Of a stretch of DNA of 64,000 nucleotides, positions 51,715 through 62,793 are shown one piece after another. Each line of letters opens with the position of its first letter. Positions within the stretch are counted from its first letter, which is position 1. Source of the DNA: Thamnidium elegans (Eukaryota; Mucoromycota; Mucoromycetes; Mucorales; Mucoraceae); the NCBI GenBank assembly GCA_025201345.1, contig JAIXMG010000008.1:1240001-1304000 (forward strand), read 5' to 3'. Under the pieces are notes generated by a model. The model did not search any database. It had not been told where the DNA came from and was given only the letters and a program-made list of their open reading frames with translations. The translations under genes were made by a program, and so were the position numbers.

Positions 51715-54322
51715 ATGAATAGATTTGAAGATGACAAGTTCTCGATGACTAATGTCTCCTTATTGGACGAAAACATCTCTACTCCTCGAAACATTACTAG
51801 CTCTCCTGTATCCATTTCAGCGAACCAAAGGCAATTTAGTAATAACAGAAGATTCAGTACACTTAACGCGGACGAATTAGGCAATGAAAAATATAACGAA
51901 AGGGACTCGAGACCTATTTCTACTTCTTTAAAGGCTCAAGAAAGTGTTGGTATTCTTAAAAGAAAATATATAAAAAATATAAAAATTCTAAAACATAATT
52001 TTGTACTCTCTTTGTGTTTTAGACCCTAGATGTATTAAAGAAAGAAAACTTTAACTTAAAACTTCGGTTATACTTTTTAGAAGAACGAGTTAGAGACTCT
52101 TCACCAGAAAGCGTTGAAAAAGCCATTAAAGAAGTAAGTTATATAAAAAAATTGTTCCTTTATGTATACTTATTGTGTATTAATCGTGATTTATTTATCA
52201 TTCTTTTAGAATATTAATAATAAAATGGCTCTTCAATCACTAACATCAGAATTGAAACGATACAAGGCCATGATTTTAGAGTTAAATCAGGGAATTGATA
52301 TTTTACAAGAGAAGACCTGTCCCAAAATTCATGGTATGACACCTGAAGAAAGAGAAGAGTTTGAAAAAATCAAAGCTGAAGCAGAAGCTTACCATGAAGA
52401 AACTGATAAACTTAGTCTTTCCTTGGCTAATTTAACAGCTGAAAATGTTCGATTAAGAACAACTATTCGATCTTCTCGAGTTGCAACCAATAACGCACCA
52501 CCATCACCACCTGCAAATGCTCCTGAGTCTGAAGACGTCATTGAACTTCGTCGTAAATACAGACAAGCAAAGATTAAAATCGAAGAGCAACAGAGAGCTA
52601 TGCAAATGATGAACAACAATGCTCAAAATAACAGAGCTTATGGTAATAACCAAGGTGGCGACGATTATCATTCAAACCAAATCAAAAAGCAATTGGAAGG
52701 AGAATTGCGCATGGAGAGACTTGAAATAGATAGAGTCTATAATGAATTACAAGATAAAAACAAGGACATTCATAGTTTACAATTGGAGTTGGATCAATAT
52801 ACCAAATCATTACATGATACCAAACAACAACTTCGTGGTAAGACTATTGAATGTGAACAGTTGCGTGAAGAAAATGAAAAGATGCTTGTTGATAGAAACG
52901 ATATGGAACAAGTCATTAAAGCTGTCTCCGAGTTACAAGAAGATAATGACCAACTTGTTGTTGCTATTCAAAACAGAGATCAAGATATTGCTGAGCTTGA
53001 AGCCGAAGTAGAAAAGTTACTCTCTCACTTGGAAGAAAAGGGTGAAGATGATGATAACGGCAACAATAACAATAATGAGGCGACTAACAATAAGATTATG
53101 ATGTTGGAAGAAGCTATTAATGAACGAGAAGAAAAGATTGATATGCTGTCAAAAGAATTGAAAGAAACCAACGAATCTCATGATGATGATATTGAAGTGT
53201 TTGAGGAACATATTGCTAAAGCTCAAGAAGAGATTAAAAAGAAGCAAGACCAAAACAATGAATTAATGTTGGAGTTAGAAAATGTCAAAAAGATTTGTGA
53301 GGAGGAGTTGGATAAACAGTATAACGAATTGGCTGTATCTATAAGAGAACGTGAAGTTAGAATTGCTTCATTGGAAGGTAACTTTGAGCAAAAGACAGAT
53401 ACTATGCAAAGAGAAAGAGATTTGTTGGGTGAAGAAATAGAGGAGCTTAAAGATAAGCTTCATGTCGCCTTTGATGAATTAAGACAAAAAGAAAACGCCA
53501 TACAAGAGTTGTCGGACGCGTTAAATAACCGAGACGAAGTTGATGTGTCGTATCTTTTGCAAGTAAGTACTACATATGTATGTATATATTTTTTGTTAAG
53601 CTTATTAACCTTTTTTTTTTTTGTAGTCAGACAAAATGCAAGAGTATATTCAACGTTGGGAAAATCGATCTAATGAATTGGAAACCAAGTATAAAAAGAC
53701 CCGCGAAAAGTTGATGGAAGATCGCACACAAGCAAAAGCAAAGGCAACACAGCAACACAACGCCTACGTGGATTTAAAAAACAAATATCTTATTGTTACG
53801 GAAAAATATGATCTTTTAAACAAGATTGTTGATGGTGACACCAAATCAACAGAGGTAATATAATGAATTCAAAAATATGGTCTAATATTTAAAAAAAAAA
53901 AAATTTACTTGTGATATTATAGATAAAGTCTGGTGCGGCGATAAAAGAAAAAACAAGGTTATTAAATAAACTTAACCGTGAATTAAGAAAGGAACTAGAT
54001 GAAAGAGGTAGCGAATGTGAACATGAAAGGCATAGAGGCGATGAATTAGAAAAGCTGTATCAAATGGAACTCGAAGCAAATATTACGTTAAAAAAGCAAT
54101 TAGAAAGAAAAACTACCATGTTGACAAATTCTCTTTTAGCTCATGATGTGAGTTTTTTTTTTTTCTGTACTTTAAAAAAAAAATATGAACTGATGTATTT
54201 TATAATAATAATAGAATTTGAAAGAACAAGGTGAATTCATGGGAAATATCTTATATGAACAAGCAACAGGTGGACATCAAATATTTCGTGAAAGAACTCC
54301 ATCAGCAATGAGCTCTTTTTAA
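51715..54322 (+). CDS. CM1-domain coiled-coil protein, Mto1/Pcp1/centrosomin-like gamma-tubulin-complex linker
   Basis: Scaffold that recruits and activates the gamma-tubulin complex at spindle pole bodies or cytoplasmic nucleation sites. Six exons (51715-51945, 52023-52133, 52210-53562, 53627-53854, 53923-54147, 54215-54322) encode 751 residues. A disordered N terminus is followed by the CM1 (Cnn_1N) motif: SLKAQESTLDVLKKENFNLK and LRLYFLEERV, about residues 72-140. The rest is almost continuous heptad coiled coil with an acidic Asn/Asp-rich break near residue 390. No PACT or MASC-like C-terminal motif is recognisable, so Mto1-type versus Pcp1-type cannot be decided. The first donor site must be GTTGGT at 51946 to join SLKAQES to TLDVLKK in frame; this is a weak site. 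It starts 233 bp after the dynein stop, same strand. Confidence 0.85.
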
Positions 54323-55486
54323 AAAAAAAAAGTTCAATGTAAATATTACAAGTTTCTGTACTAATAATCATAATACTGCGGCTCATTGTCATTTGTGGCA
54401 TTCTCAACCTGTACAAAATCAATCATATAATCACTGGAAAACCCCCCACCAACCTACTATCACATACAATTATAATTACACATATGCACAAAAAATAATT
54501 ACACTAGTTCTTTTTTTTTTCTTACCGACGTTTCTTTTTATTATTTTAAAATAAAATGAACGAACACAATATTTATTTATTTAGAGCAGTCCAGAGTACA
54601 ATCCAGAGAACAAGCAGCTGTTAACTACTCTGTCAAAAAAAAAAAACGATAACTTTGTACTTCTTTATTAAGAGAAAAAGCCTAATCACACATATACATT
54701 GATTAATTACATTGCTATAAAAAAAAGAAACTAGAGGTATTTAGTCGTATGTTCGATTAAAGAGCACATATTAACAATATCGAACTACTTTGTATAACTA
54801 TAAACTACATATTTACTGATACATACATCACAAAGATAAAATATAATGAATGACTTTTTTTTTTAGGACGTGTTGATAATTGATAAAAAAAGAAATAAAA
54901 AAGAATAGTTGAACTTCAAGCTATTAGGACCAAAAATCGTGTAGCTGCTACAGAGCGTATATTTGTGAAAGGGAATTTAAAAGAAGCTTAAATTAGCAGT
55001 GTTGATAGCAGCAGGTGAGGTAAGCAACAGTGAGCCAGCCAAGCAGAGTACACAGTAGGACTGAGCTCGGACACGTCACTGCTAATGTGAACGGAATAGG
55101 CTCTTGCCAGTCTTGTTATGTATTGAGTATGACAACCAGCTCTTACAAGGACATGTTACAATCCAGAATGTAGTTATGAAACCAACAACTTCAATGTCAC
55201 GAAATATCGTATCACATTTAGAGCCAGTTTTCTTTGATACAAGCGAGTCAATGACAATAATAGATCTGTCTTTGTTCTTTCTCTTACCAGATGAAAAACT
55301 TGCTTTCTCACCTCTGAAATAAGCAGAGTTTACTAAATATTTTTCATTCTGTAATCTGTGTACGATAAATATAATACTGGTCTTCGAGACTTTTTTCTTT
55401 ATTCCTGTAAAAGGTAAGATTTGACACCAGAAAAACTGTCAAATCAACATTTTTATAGAAAACTTCATTTTTGCGTGCACTAAGCA
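54323..55486. other. 1.2-kb intergenic region, no supported gene
   Basis: The part at about 54950-55320 is less AT-rich than its surroundings and contains an open frame (55104-55322) without a recognisable domain. It could be decayed transposon sequence that belongs to the transposase tail just downstream. Near 54585 two similar CCAGAGTACA/CCAGAGAACA words occur 14 nt apart. Confidence 0.4.
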
Positions 55487-55696
55487 ATGGAAACTCTTAC
55501 TTCAAGAGTTATTGCGGGAAGAGAAGATGTTCCAATTGAACATTTGCCCAATTCTATCCAGCATTCTATACATACATTACTTAAATATTTCAATAAAGAG
55601 CCCTTATAATCCTTTTAATGTTTGACCAAAAATTGATCAATTTAGCTGCCAAATTAGCCTCAAAAAAGTAGGTGAATTGAGAGTGGAAGCACAGTA
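55487..55696 (+). mobile_element. Tc1/mariner remnant: transposase tail plus right terminus
   Basis: The frame from 55487 reads METLTSRVIAGREDVPIEHL then PNSIQHSIHTLLKYFNKEPL and stops at 55607-55609. The EDVPxEHLxNxIQHSI and NKEPL end is typical of fungal DDE_3 (Tc1/mariner) transposases. The terminus TTGAGAGTGGAAGCACAGTA lies at 55677-55696, 68 bp after the stop, and ends with the TA target dinucleotide. It matches the ends at 16381-16400 and 35315-35334. The catalytic core is not readable upstream. Confidence 0.7.
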
Positions 55697-55703
55697 ATAA
55701 TAA

Positions 55704-55855
55704 ACACAAGCTTTTTTAGTGTACCGTTCCAACAATAACCATATAAATAATCATATCATAAAATAAATAAACATACGCTTTTTTAGTGTACCAATAACCA
55801 TATATAAATAATCATATCATAAAATAAATAAACACACGCTTTTTTGTAAGTGTGC
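55704..55855. repeat. Tandem repeat, unit 61-67 bp, about 2.3 copies
   Basis: Units start at 55704, 55771 and 55832, each with ACAYACGCTTTTTTAGTGTA-like sequence. The first two also have CAATAACCATATAAATAATC and ATATCATAAAATAAATAA. The third is partial. The array begins 8 bp after the mariner terminus and ends about 240 bp before the pyruvate-kinase start. Confidence 0.8.
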
Positions 55856-55890
55856 AGTTGCACAATGCCATATTTTTAAAGTTAGCGGGG

Positions 55891-56020
55891 CTTATCTCAA
55901 CAAGATAAGATGATGCGTTTGATTGGATCACGATAATGCACTTTTTTTATAGAAAGAACTCACAGTTACTTTGAGCGGAGAGTTATAGAGTGTGGGGTCC
56001 TCCCCATTAGTATAAAATAC
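55891..56020 (+). promoter_or_regulatory. Pyruvate kinase promoter: inverted GATA pair, C/G palindrome and TATA box
   Basis: A TATA box TATAAAATA lies at 56011-56019, 75-84 bp before the ATG. Just upstream, TGGGG and CCCCA flank TCCT (55993-56006). Further up, CTTATCT (55891-55897) and AGATAAG (55903-55909) form an inverted pair of GATA-factor-type words. The TATA position is well supported; regulator identity is inference. The A-rich leader and an early intron are common for strongly expressed glycolytic genes. Confidence 0.55.
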
Positions 56021-56094
56021 CTAGTATTTTTTTCTCACTTCTTTTCTTCTTCTTCTTCTTTATATTATTATTATAATAAAAAAAAAAACTCAAA

Positions 56095-58291
56095 ATGTCT
56101 CGTATTAGTCCCGAAATTACCTCCAATATCCAATGGGTTGCTCAAATGAACGTTGATGTTGAACCTACTCACGGTCGTAAAACTACTGTTATCGGTACTA
56201 TTGGTAAGTAACTTCCCCCCTTAAATATTTTTTTGTACGACTTTTAAAATTCTAATCTCGTAAAAACTCAGGTCCCAAGACAAACAGTGTTGAAATGATT
56301 ACTCAACTCAGAAATGCTGGTTTAAATGTTGTTCGTATGAACTTCTCTCACGGTTCTCATGAAGTAAGTTACTAATATTGAGTAGAGGGGGTGAGTAGAG
56401 GGGGTGAGTAAAGAACTAATAAAAAAAATTTGTTTCATATAGTATCATCAATCTGTTATTGAAAATACTCGTAAGAGTTTCGAACGTAAGTACCTTTCCT
56501 AATAATAAAATAAATAAAAAAAAAGCTTAAATATTCATACTATAAATAGTTTATCCCGGTCGCCCCGTTGCTATCGCCTTGGATAATAAGGGTCCTGAGA
56601 TCCGTACTGGTAACATGGAAGATGATGTCGAAGTAAGTAAAAACCACTATTTTATCATTTTTGATGAGTGTACTTATGGCTAGTAAACTCAATAGATTCC
56701 CATCTCTGCTGGCCATGAAATGATTTTCAGTGTTAATGAAGAATATGCTGAAAAGTGTAATGGTGAAGTCATGTATGTTGACTACAAGAACTTACCCAAG
56801 GTGATTGAAGTTGGTAAGACTATCTTTGTTGATGATGGTGTACTTTCTTTCGAAGTCATTGAGGTTTTAGAGGAAGGTGTTCGTGTTATTGCCAAGAATA
56901 ACGGTAGACTCTGTTCTCACAAAGGTGTCAATTTACCCAGCACTAACGTTGATTTACCCGCTCTCTCCGAAAAGGATAAGGTCGATTTAAGATTTGGTGT
57001 TGCTCAAAAGGTCGATGTTATCTTTGCTTCTTTCGTTCGTAGTGGTCAAGATGTTAAAGATATTCGTGAGGTTTTAGGTGAAGATGGTAAGAACATCATG
57101 ATTATCTCAAAGATTGAGAACCATCAAGGTGTTGAAAACTTTGACGATATTCTTCGTGAAACTGATGGTGTTATGGTTGCTCGTGGTGTAAGTATATACT
57201 CTTGGATTGTGTGTACACGAATACTAATATGATATATAGGATATGGGTATTGAAATCCCTCTTGAACGTGTCTTTATTGCTCAAAAGATGATGATCACAA
57301 AATGTAACTTGGCCGGTAAGCCTGTTATTTGGTAAGCAAACAAGACTTCTTATCGATAAAACAAAAGTAAAAGCTATGCTAACCAATTGCATTACATAGT
57401 GCTACCCAGATGTTAGAATCCATGACTGTGAGTTAATTTTCGAATATTTTTTTTGTTTTTGTTTTGTGCATGAGTACTGACGTAATATTGTAGTACAACC
57501 CTAGACCCACTCGTGCAGAGGTCTCTGATGTGGCCAATGCAGTATTAGATGGTGCCGATTGTGTCATGCTTTCTGGTGAGACTGCTAAGGGTAACTACCC
57601 TATCCAAGCTGTCCAAACTATGCATGATATCTGTAAGCTTGCTGAAACCGTTATCTGTTATCCTGCTGTATTCAACGACCTCCGTTCTCTTACTGCTTTA
57701 CCCACTGAAACTACCGAGACTGTTGCATGTGCTGCCGTCGCTGCTGCTCATGAACAAGCTGCTGGTTGTATCATTGTTTTATCTACATCTGGTAAATCCG
57801 CTCGTTTGATCTCCAAGTACAGACCTCGTGCTCCTATTGTTGTTGTGACTCGTAACCCTCAAGCTGCTCGTCAAATTCATTTCTATAGAGGTTGTTTCCC
57901 CTTCCATTATCCTAAAGCTTCTTCTAACGCTGCTGCTTTCTTATCTGCTTCTCATCAAAATAACTCTACTTTGAGTCCTTCTGATAATGCTCCCTGGCAA
58001 GAGGATGTTGACTCCAGACTTAAGTGGGGTAAAGTGTTTAAATATGTGTTTCATGTACTCAACAAAAAATATTAACTTCTTATTTACGTTTTTTTTTTTT
58101 TAGGTTTGGAACAAGCCATGAAATACGGGTAATGATAACAATCTTATTTATTTTTTAATCGATTGGTCGAATTAACTTGTTACGTTTTTTATTATAGTTT
58201 GCTCCAAAGCGGTCAACCCGTCGTTGCCGTTCAAGGTTGGAAGGGCGGTCTTGGTCACACTAACACTCTCCGTGTTATTTACGCACCATAA
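56095..58291 (+). CDS. Pyruvate kinase
   Basis: Converts phosphoenolpyruvate and ADP to pyruvate and ATP, the last step of glycolysis. Ten exons (56095-56203, 56272-56363, 56443-56485, 56550-56632, 56696-57187, 57240-57331, 57400-57427, 57494-58028, 58104-58128, 58198-58291) encode 530 residues. Motifs: [13 protein letters not shown] and [13 protein letters not shown] at the N-terminal active site; [12 protein letters not shown]; a B domain at about 115-215; the catalytic lysine motif [19 protein letters not shown] for metal binding; [29 protein letters not shown]; and [10 protein letters not shown]. The C-terminal regulatory domain has [15 protein letters not shown] and GHTNTLRVI, an allosteric-site region. 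Four exons are under 90 nt, and the 25-nt and 28-nt exons are unusually small. Phases all close. Confidence 0.96.
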
Positions 58292-58959
58292 ATTGTTTCT
58301 CGTTAACCTTTTATACTTTTCTCCCCTATTATCCTCGCTTCTATATATCATCATTACCCTATTTCTCTTCTGCTTTCGTATGCAAAACAACAAAAAATAC
58401 CACACAACAAATCTTAAAAAAAAAATGGAGATTATGAAAAAAAAAAAAAAAAAAAAACTTGTTATTAAAACTAGTTTGTTTATACTATAAACAATACGAC
58501 CAATAAATAAAAAAAATTTATGCGTTCAATTACTATTTTTTTTCTTTGTGCTAATAAGGTAAATAAACAACACTTAAAGTTGGATAAAAAAATTAAAAGA
58601 GAAACAAACTGGAGTCGACGCTGCATTGTAAAGTATATATTTTTATTTTGATCTCTTGTATGACCTTGTTCGACAATTAAAAACTTCCAATTTTTTCGGG
58701 TCACAACAATCAAAAACCTTGATTGTATTATCGAACGGTAAATGGTCTACTATAATCTTGCTACACCACCATTTACACCACCAGCGTCAATTTAAGGAAA
58801 TTCCTGGTACACCATCATATTATAAGGAAGCCTCTTTTGAAATATTTAGACATTTGGTTATATAAAATGTACTTGGTTTTATATGAATTCATTGTTAAAA
58901 AAAAAAGAAAAGAAAAGGATGGAATAAATAGGTTAATTTAATCATAAAAAGGATTTATT
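58292..58959. other. 0.7-kb intergenic region, no supported gene
   Basis: A-rich 3' flank of pyruvate kinase (about 58416-58456) and mixed AT-rich DNA. The open frame at 58656-58865 encodes a peptide (ending IPGTPSYYKEASFEIFRHLV) that looks somewhat protein-like but matches nothing I recognise. It may belong to the decayed locus to its right. Confidence 0.4.
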
Positions 58960-60083
58960 TAATCATCATAATATATTTATATTACAATTTACTTTCTGGT
59001 AGTGTACCTACCAAATCTCTTTTTACCATCAATTCAACCTACGGCCTTTCTTTTAATCTCCCGGCTATTCTTTGTAGCAACCGAATACGAGATTCATCAT
59101 CTTCTTTTGTTCGAGATTTTCTCGCATAGTCTACAAAGTCATATTGCTCCTTTTTGAGATTTCGAACAAATAATTGATAGGCAAGTAATTTTGAACTTTT
59201 TTTGCCATATCATCTGAAAATTGGATTAATATAGATACATGATATATAAAAAAATTTATCGCTTTACCTATATACTTTTTTTTTTTTTTTTTTCGCTACG
59301 AACAGTGAACGTATACTAAGTTTACCACTGTCCTGATTTTTTCGTTTTGTCTTAACAGTCGCGAAGTCTACTTTATTGGTACACCATTGGTTGAAACCAA
59401 TAGCAGGCTTTTCATCAAATAAATCGGTGTATTTCCAAACTGTGGAAAATATTTCATTGTTTATTAGAGATTTTTGTACGTAAACTTCTTTATTCTCTGG
59501 ATCATCCGGTAAGAACGCTAAGTTTAAAAATTGAGTTACTTGAGCATGGTTTGTTACCATAAAAAAAGGATAGATAAAAGATTAATATCATAGAGGACTA
59601 CCAGCTATTGTTCATCATTACCAAATTTCACATTATTTTCCTCTTGTTCATCATCATCATCTGTACAAGGTGTTTCAGAAGGATATAAATCTTATTTGAA
59701 CGGTTGACTATGGATTGTTAGTATATACGCCAAAATAGGCTCCGTAGGATCTTCCAGACAACAAATGTCTATATCCTTCATATTTTCGATTCTTTCGACC
59801 AGTTCAGCAACATTAGTCTTGTTATAAGTCTAGCAGTAGATGATGTGGAAACCACAAAAAGTCTCTTGAGTGATATAAAGTATCAGTGCTAAGCTCCAAT
59901 TGATTTTTCAATGCAAGAGCAGGATTCTTTCTGTGTACCAAAGCCATTAACAGTTGTACCTTCAGGAACATTTGAGTATTGTCCCTGAGCACCGGTACTG
60001 TCCTCATTTTGCGAGCTTTCCATTTCATTTATGAGAGAAATTGTTGCTACAGTTGTCTTCGTTTTTAAAATTTTAAAGTACAA
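58960..60083 (-). pseudogene. Decayed protein-coding locus with a serine-recombinase-like YARKS motif
   Basis: Several minus-strand segments read as protein but in different frames. From upstream to downstream: MESSQNEDSTGAQGQYSNVP (about 60023); TNVAELVERIENMKDIDICC then EPILAYILTIHSQPF with a stop, then ETPCTDDDDEQEENN (59610-59830); the 98-codon frame 59560-59264 with KPAIGFNQWCTNKVDFATVK; and 59190-59039 with NLKKEQYDFVDYARKSRTKE and DDESRIRLLQRIAGRLKERP. YARKS followed by an acidic stretch and a long helix resembles the catalytic-serine start of serine recombinases, but a complete resolvase domain is not present. Stops and frame changes between the pieces indicate a dead or heavily spliced gene. 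The parts may not all belong to one gene. Confidence 0.45.
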
Positions 60084-60498
60084 AACATATATTTATTTCT
60101 TACATCGTTAAAAAGGGAAAGAAAAGTAACTTATTAAAACTTATTTTCGCACACCAAAAGTGTTTCAACTTATTCCATGCAAATTCAAAAAAATACGTCG
60201 CACTCTTTTTTTCTGAACGTGTAAATAGAATGTGTATTAAGAGTTACTCAAAATAAAGCTCGCTCCATTTGCACACAAAACCCCCTTACAAAGCAGTTAC
60301 TTTCCGCTTTGCGATAAGGATGTATTCAAGGCGCCGTCTTAACCATAACTGTTCCATTTTTTAATCTTAGAAGTTATATGAAAAGAAAAAAAAAAGCTTT
60401 TTTATTTTATTTTTTTAAAAAGGAATAATACACAAGAGAGGGATGACTATTTATGATGGAGAGGGTGTGGGGTGCAAGGGGGAGAAAAATAAATAAAT
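60084..60498. other. Intergenic, 3' flank of ArgRS
   Basis: No gene seen. A T-run/A-run palindrome near 60396-60425 and a G-rich stretch at about 60459-60482 precede the ArgRS stop codon (plus-strand reading). Confidence 0.5.
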
Positions 60499-62793
60499 TT
60501 ACATACGCTCAAGAGGTCTCAAACCCAACATACGCATGGCATTGCCAAGAGTAATACGAGCAGACCAGTACATGAGCAAACGAGCTTCAGCAACAGCGGG
60601 ATCAGCACCTCTGACCCAAAGGTTTTCGAAACAGGCAGAGATATCATGAGATAACTTGAAGGCATAAGTAACGACGTTACATGGTTCATAACCTTGAAGT
60701 AAACTCTTGATCAAATCGGGGTATTGAGAAATAGTACGAACAACATCAATGGCTTGAGGTTCGGTCAATAAGCTTAAATCAGCATTGTGGTTAATGGCAT
60801 TACCACTCTTACGCTCAACAGAGGCAAGACGAGCATGAGCATATTGAATATAAGGTCCAGTATCGCCTTCAAATGTACACATACGAGTCATATCGAAATC
60901 GTAATTCTTAATACGACGAGCAGAGTTATCTTGAATCTTGACAGCAGAGATACCAATTTCATCAGCAACTTGTTCAGGATCAGCTACTTCAGCATACTTC
61001 TTTTCGTTCTTACGCATAACATCGTGCATGGTTTCCTTGGCTTCCTCTAAAATATCTTCAAGGAAAACAACAGTACCCTTACGAGTAGACATACCCAAGA
61101 CCATACCAAAGTTAACATGCTCAAGCTTATTTGCCCAGTCAAACTTCAACAATTCTAAAGTCTTGAAGAGTTGCTTCAAATGTAAATCTTGTTGAGAAGC
61201 AACAACATAAATCATCTTATCGAACTTGTACTTTTCATAACGTTCCATAGCAGCACCAATGTCTCTGGTGAGGTAGAGAGTGGTACCATCCTTCTTTTGA
61301 ACAACAGTCTTACCAAGCTTATACTTTTCCATATCGATAATTAAAGCACCTTCGGATTCCTCTAAAATCTTACATTCATGAAGTAACTTCATGGCTTCAG
61401 CCATACCCTTACCAACTTGAGATTCACCAGAGTAAACATCAAAGTGGATGTTAAGACGAGAATAAATATCTCTGTACTTGACAATAGATAAATCTCTGAA
61501 ACGACGCCATAAAGCAAGTGCAGTTTCATCACCATCTTCCATAGCCTTGAAGTAAGAACGTGCTTCATCATGAATAGTAGGTTCGTTTTCAGCATCACGG
61601 TTGATTTGAACATAAACATCATATAAATGCTTAATAGGATCAGCTAAAAGCTTCTCTTCAGAACCATGTCTAGCGAAACCAATAGCCAAAAGACCTATAT
61701 ATATATATTTTATTTTTTTTAAAAAAAAAAGGCCTTGTTTAGCAATACAATCCTTTTCCCTTTCCCTTTTCCATTTTTATTTTATATATAATTACTTACC
61801 GTATTGCTTGCCCCAATCACCTAAATAGTTCATGGTGATAGTCTTCCAACCATTAGCATGGTAGATGTTACGAACAAAGGCACCGATAATAGTAGAACGG
61901 AGATGACCAGCATGGAAAGGCTTGGCAATGTTGGGAGAAGAGAATTCAACAACAACAGTCTTACCGTTACCAGAGGTGTTATGACCATAGTTTTCACCAG
62001 TCTTGGAGACCAAATTCAAGGTCATCTTCATCAAAAGGGTTTTGTTGAAACGGAAGTTTAAGAAGGGACCAGCAGCAGAGGCCTCGACAATATAATCGTT
62101 GGGAACAAAGGCAGCGGCCCATTCCTTAGCAATGGCAGCAGGGTTACCCTTGACACGAAGACGAGGTAAAGCAATAGCTAAATCACCGTTCTCAACAGAA
62201 CGAGGGTTATCCAAGGCATTGTAAACAACAACAGGATCAATGTTACCGATAGCAGCAATTTGAACAGTGATAAAGTTCTTGAAAGCATCAATAGGATTAG
62301 AGACGGGATCTGAGCCAGTACCAGGAACATCGGGAATTCCGTTACTGGAGGCACCAGCAGCAGGAGCAGCAGAGAGTTCAGCAGCCTTCTTGATAGATTC
62401 TTGAGCAGCAGCAGTAGCCTCAACAGCCTTAATATATTCACATCCCTTTTCTTGTCTTAAAGCACACCAAACAATGAAATCGACCAAAGTAGGTTCGGCA
62501 CCGTTCAAGAAAGTAGTAGACTTGTTTTGGATACGAGCCTTTAAGGCGTCCAAGTTACCAGCAAGAGCCAAATCAATGATATGAGCAACAGCTTGGTTTT
62601 CAGCGCTGGTTTCCTTTAAAAGGTTGTTAGCTCTAATAATATAACGAACAACGTTGGCGACAGTGTTGAACTTGACAGTATCAACTTGTAAAACAGTTTC
62701 GGAACCTGCTTCAACAGTAATATTCAACTTGTAGTTAGCGATAATGGCTAAAATACCGACAGGGATATTCTTTGAATCGACTGTCAAACTCAT
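60499..62793 (-). CDS. Arginyl-tRNA synthetase, cytoplasmic
   Basis: Class I synthetase that charges tRNA-Arg. Two exons on the minus strand (62793-61800 and 61694-60499) encode 729 residues, longer than yeast Rrs1 because of an N-terminal GST-C-like helical domain (about residues 1-135, TFLNGAEPTLVDFIVWCALR) followed by an Ala/Ser-rich linker. That linker joins the ArgRS N-terminal domain (about 165-280), which recognises the tRNA D loop. The HIGH motif is FHAGHLRST near residue 294. The KMSK counterpart is GMSTRKGTV near 538, the usual degenerate eukaryotic ArgRS form. The DALR anticodon domain ends LRMLGLRPLERM-like at the C terminus (NAMRMLGLRPLERM). The GST-like domain suggests membership of a multi-protein complex, by analogy to other eukaryotic synthetases. 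Confidence 0.95.

Noticed and set aside
55104..55322. 72-codon open frame upstream of the mariner tail
   Set aside because: No transposase motif found in this frame, so it cannot be claimed as part of the element or as a gene.
55720..55855. Possible CRISPR-like array of spaced repeats
   Set aside because: Whole units are repeated head to tail with no unique spacers, and the genome is eukaryotic; a simple tandem repeat.
58656..58865. 69-codon open frame after pyruvate kinase
   Set aside because: Somewhat protein-like but matches no family and has no gene context; recorded only as intergenic.
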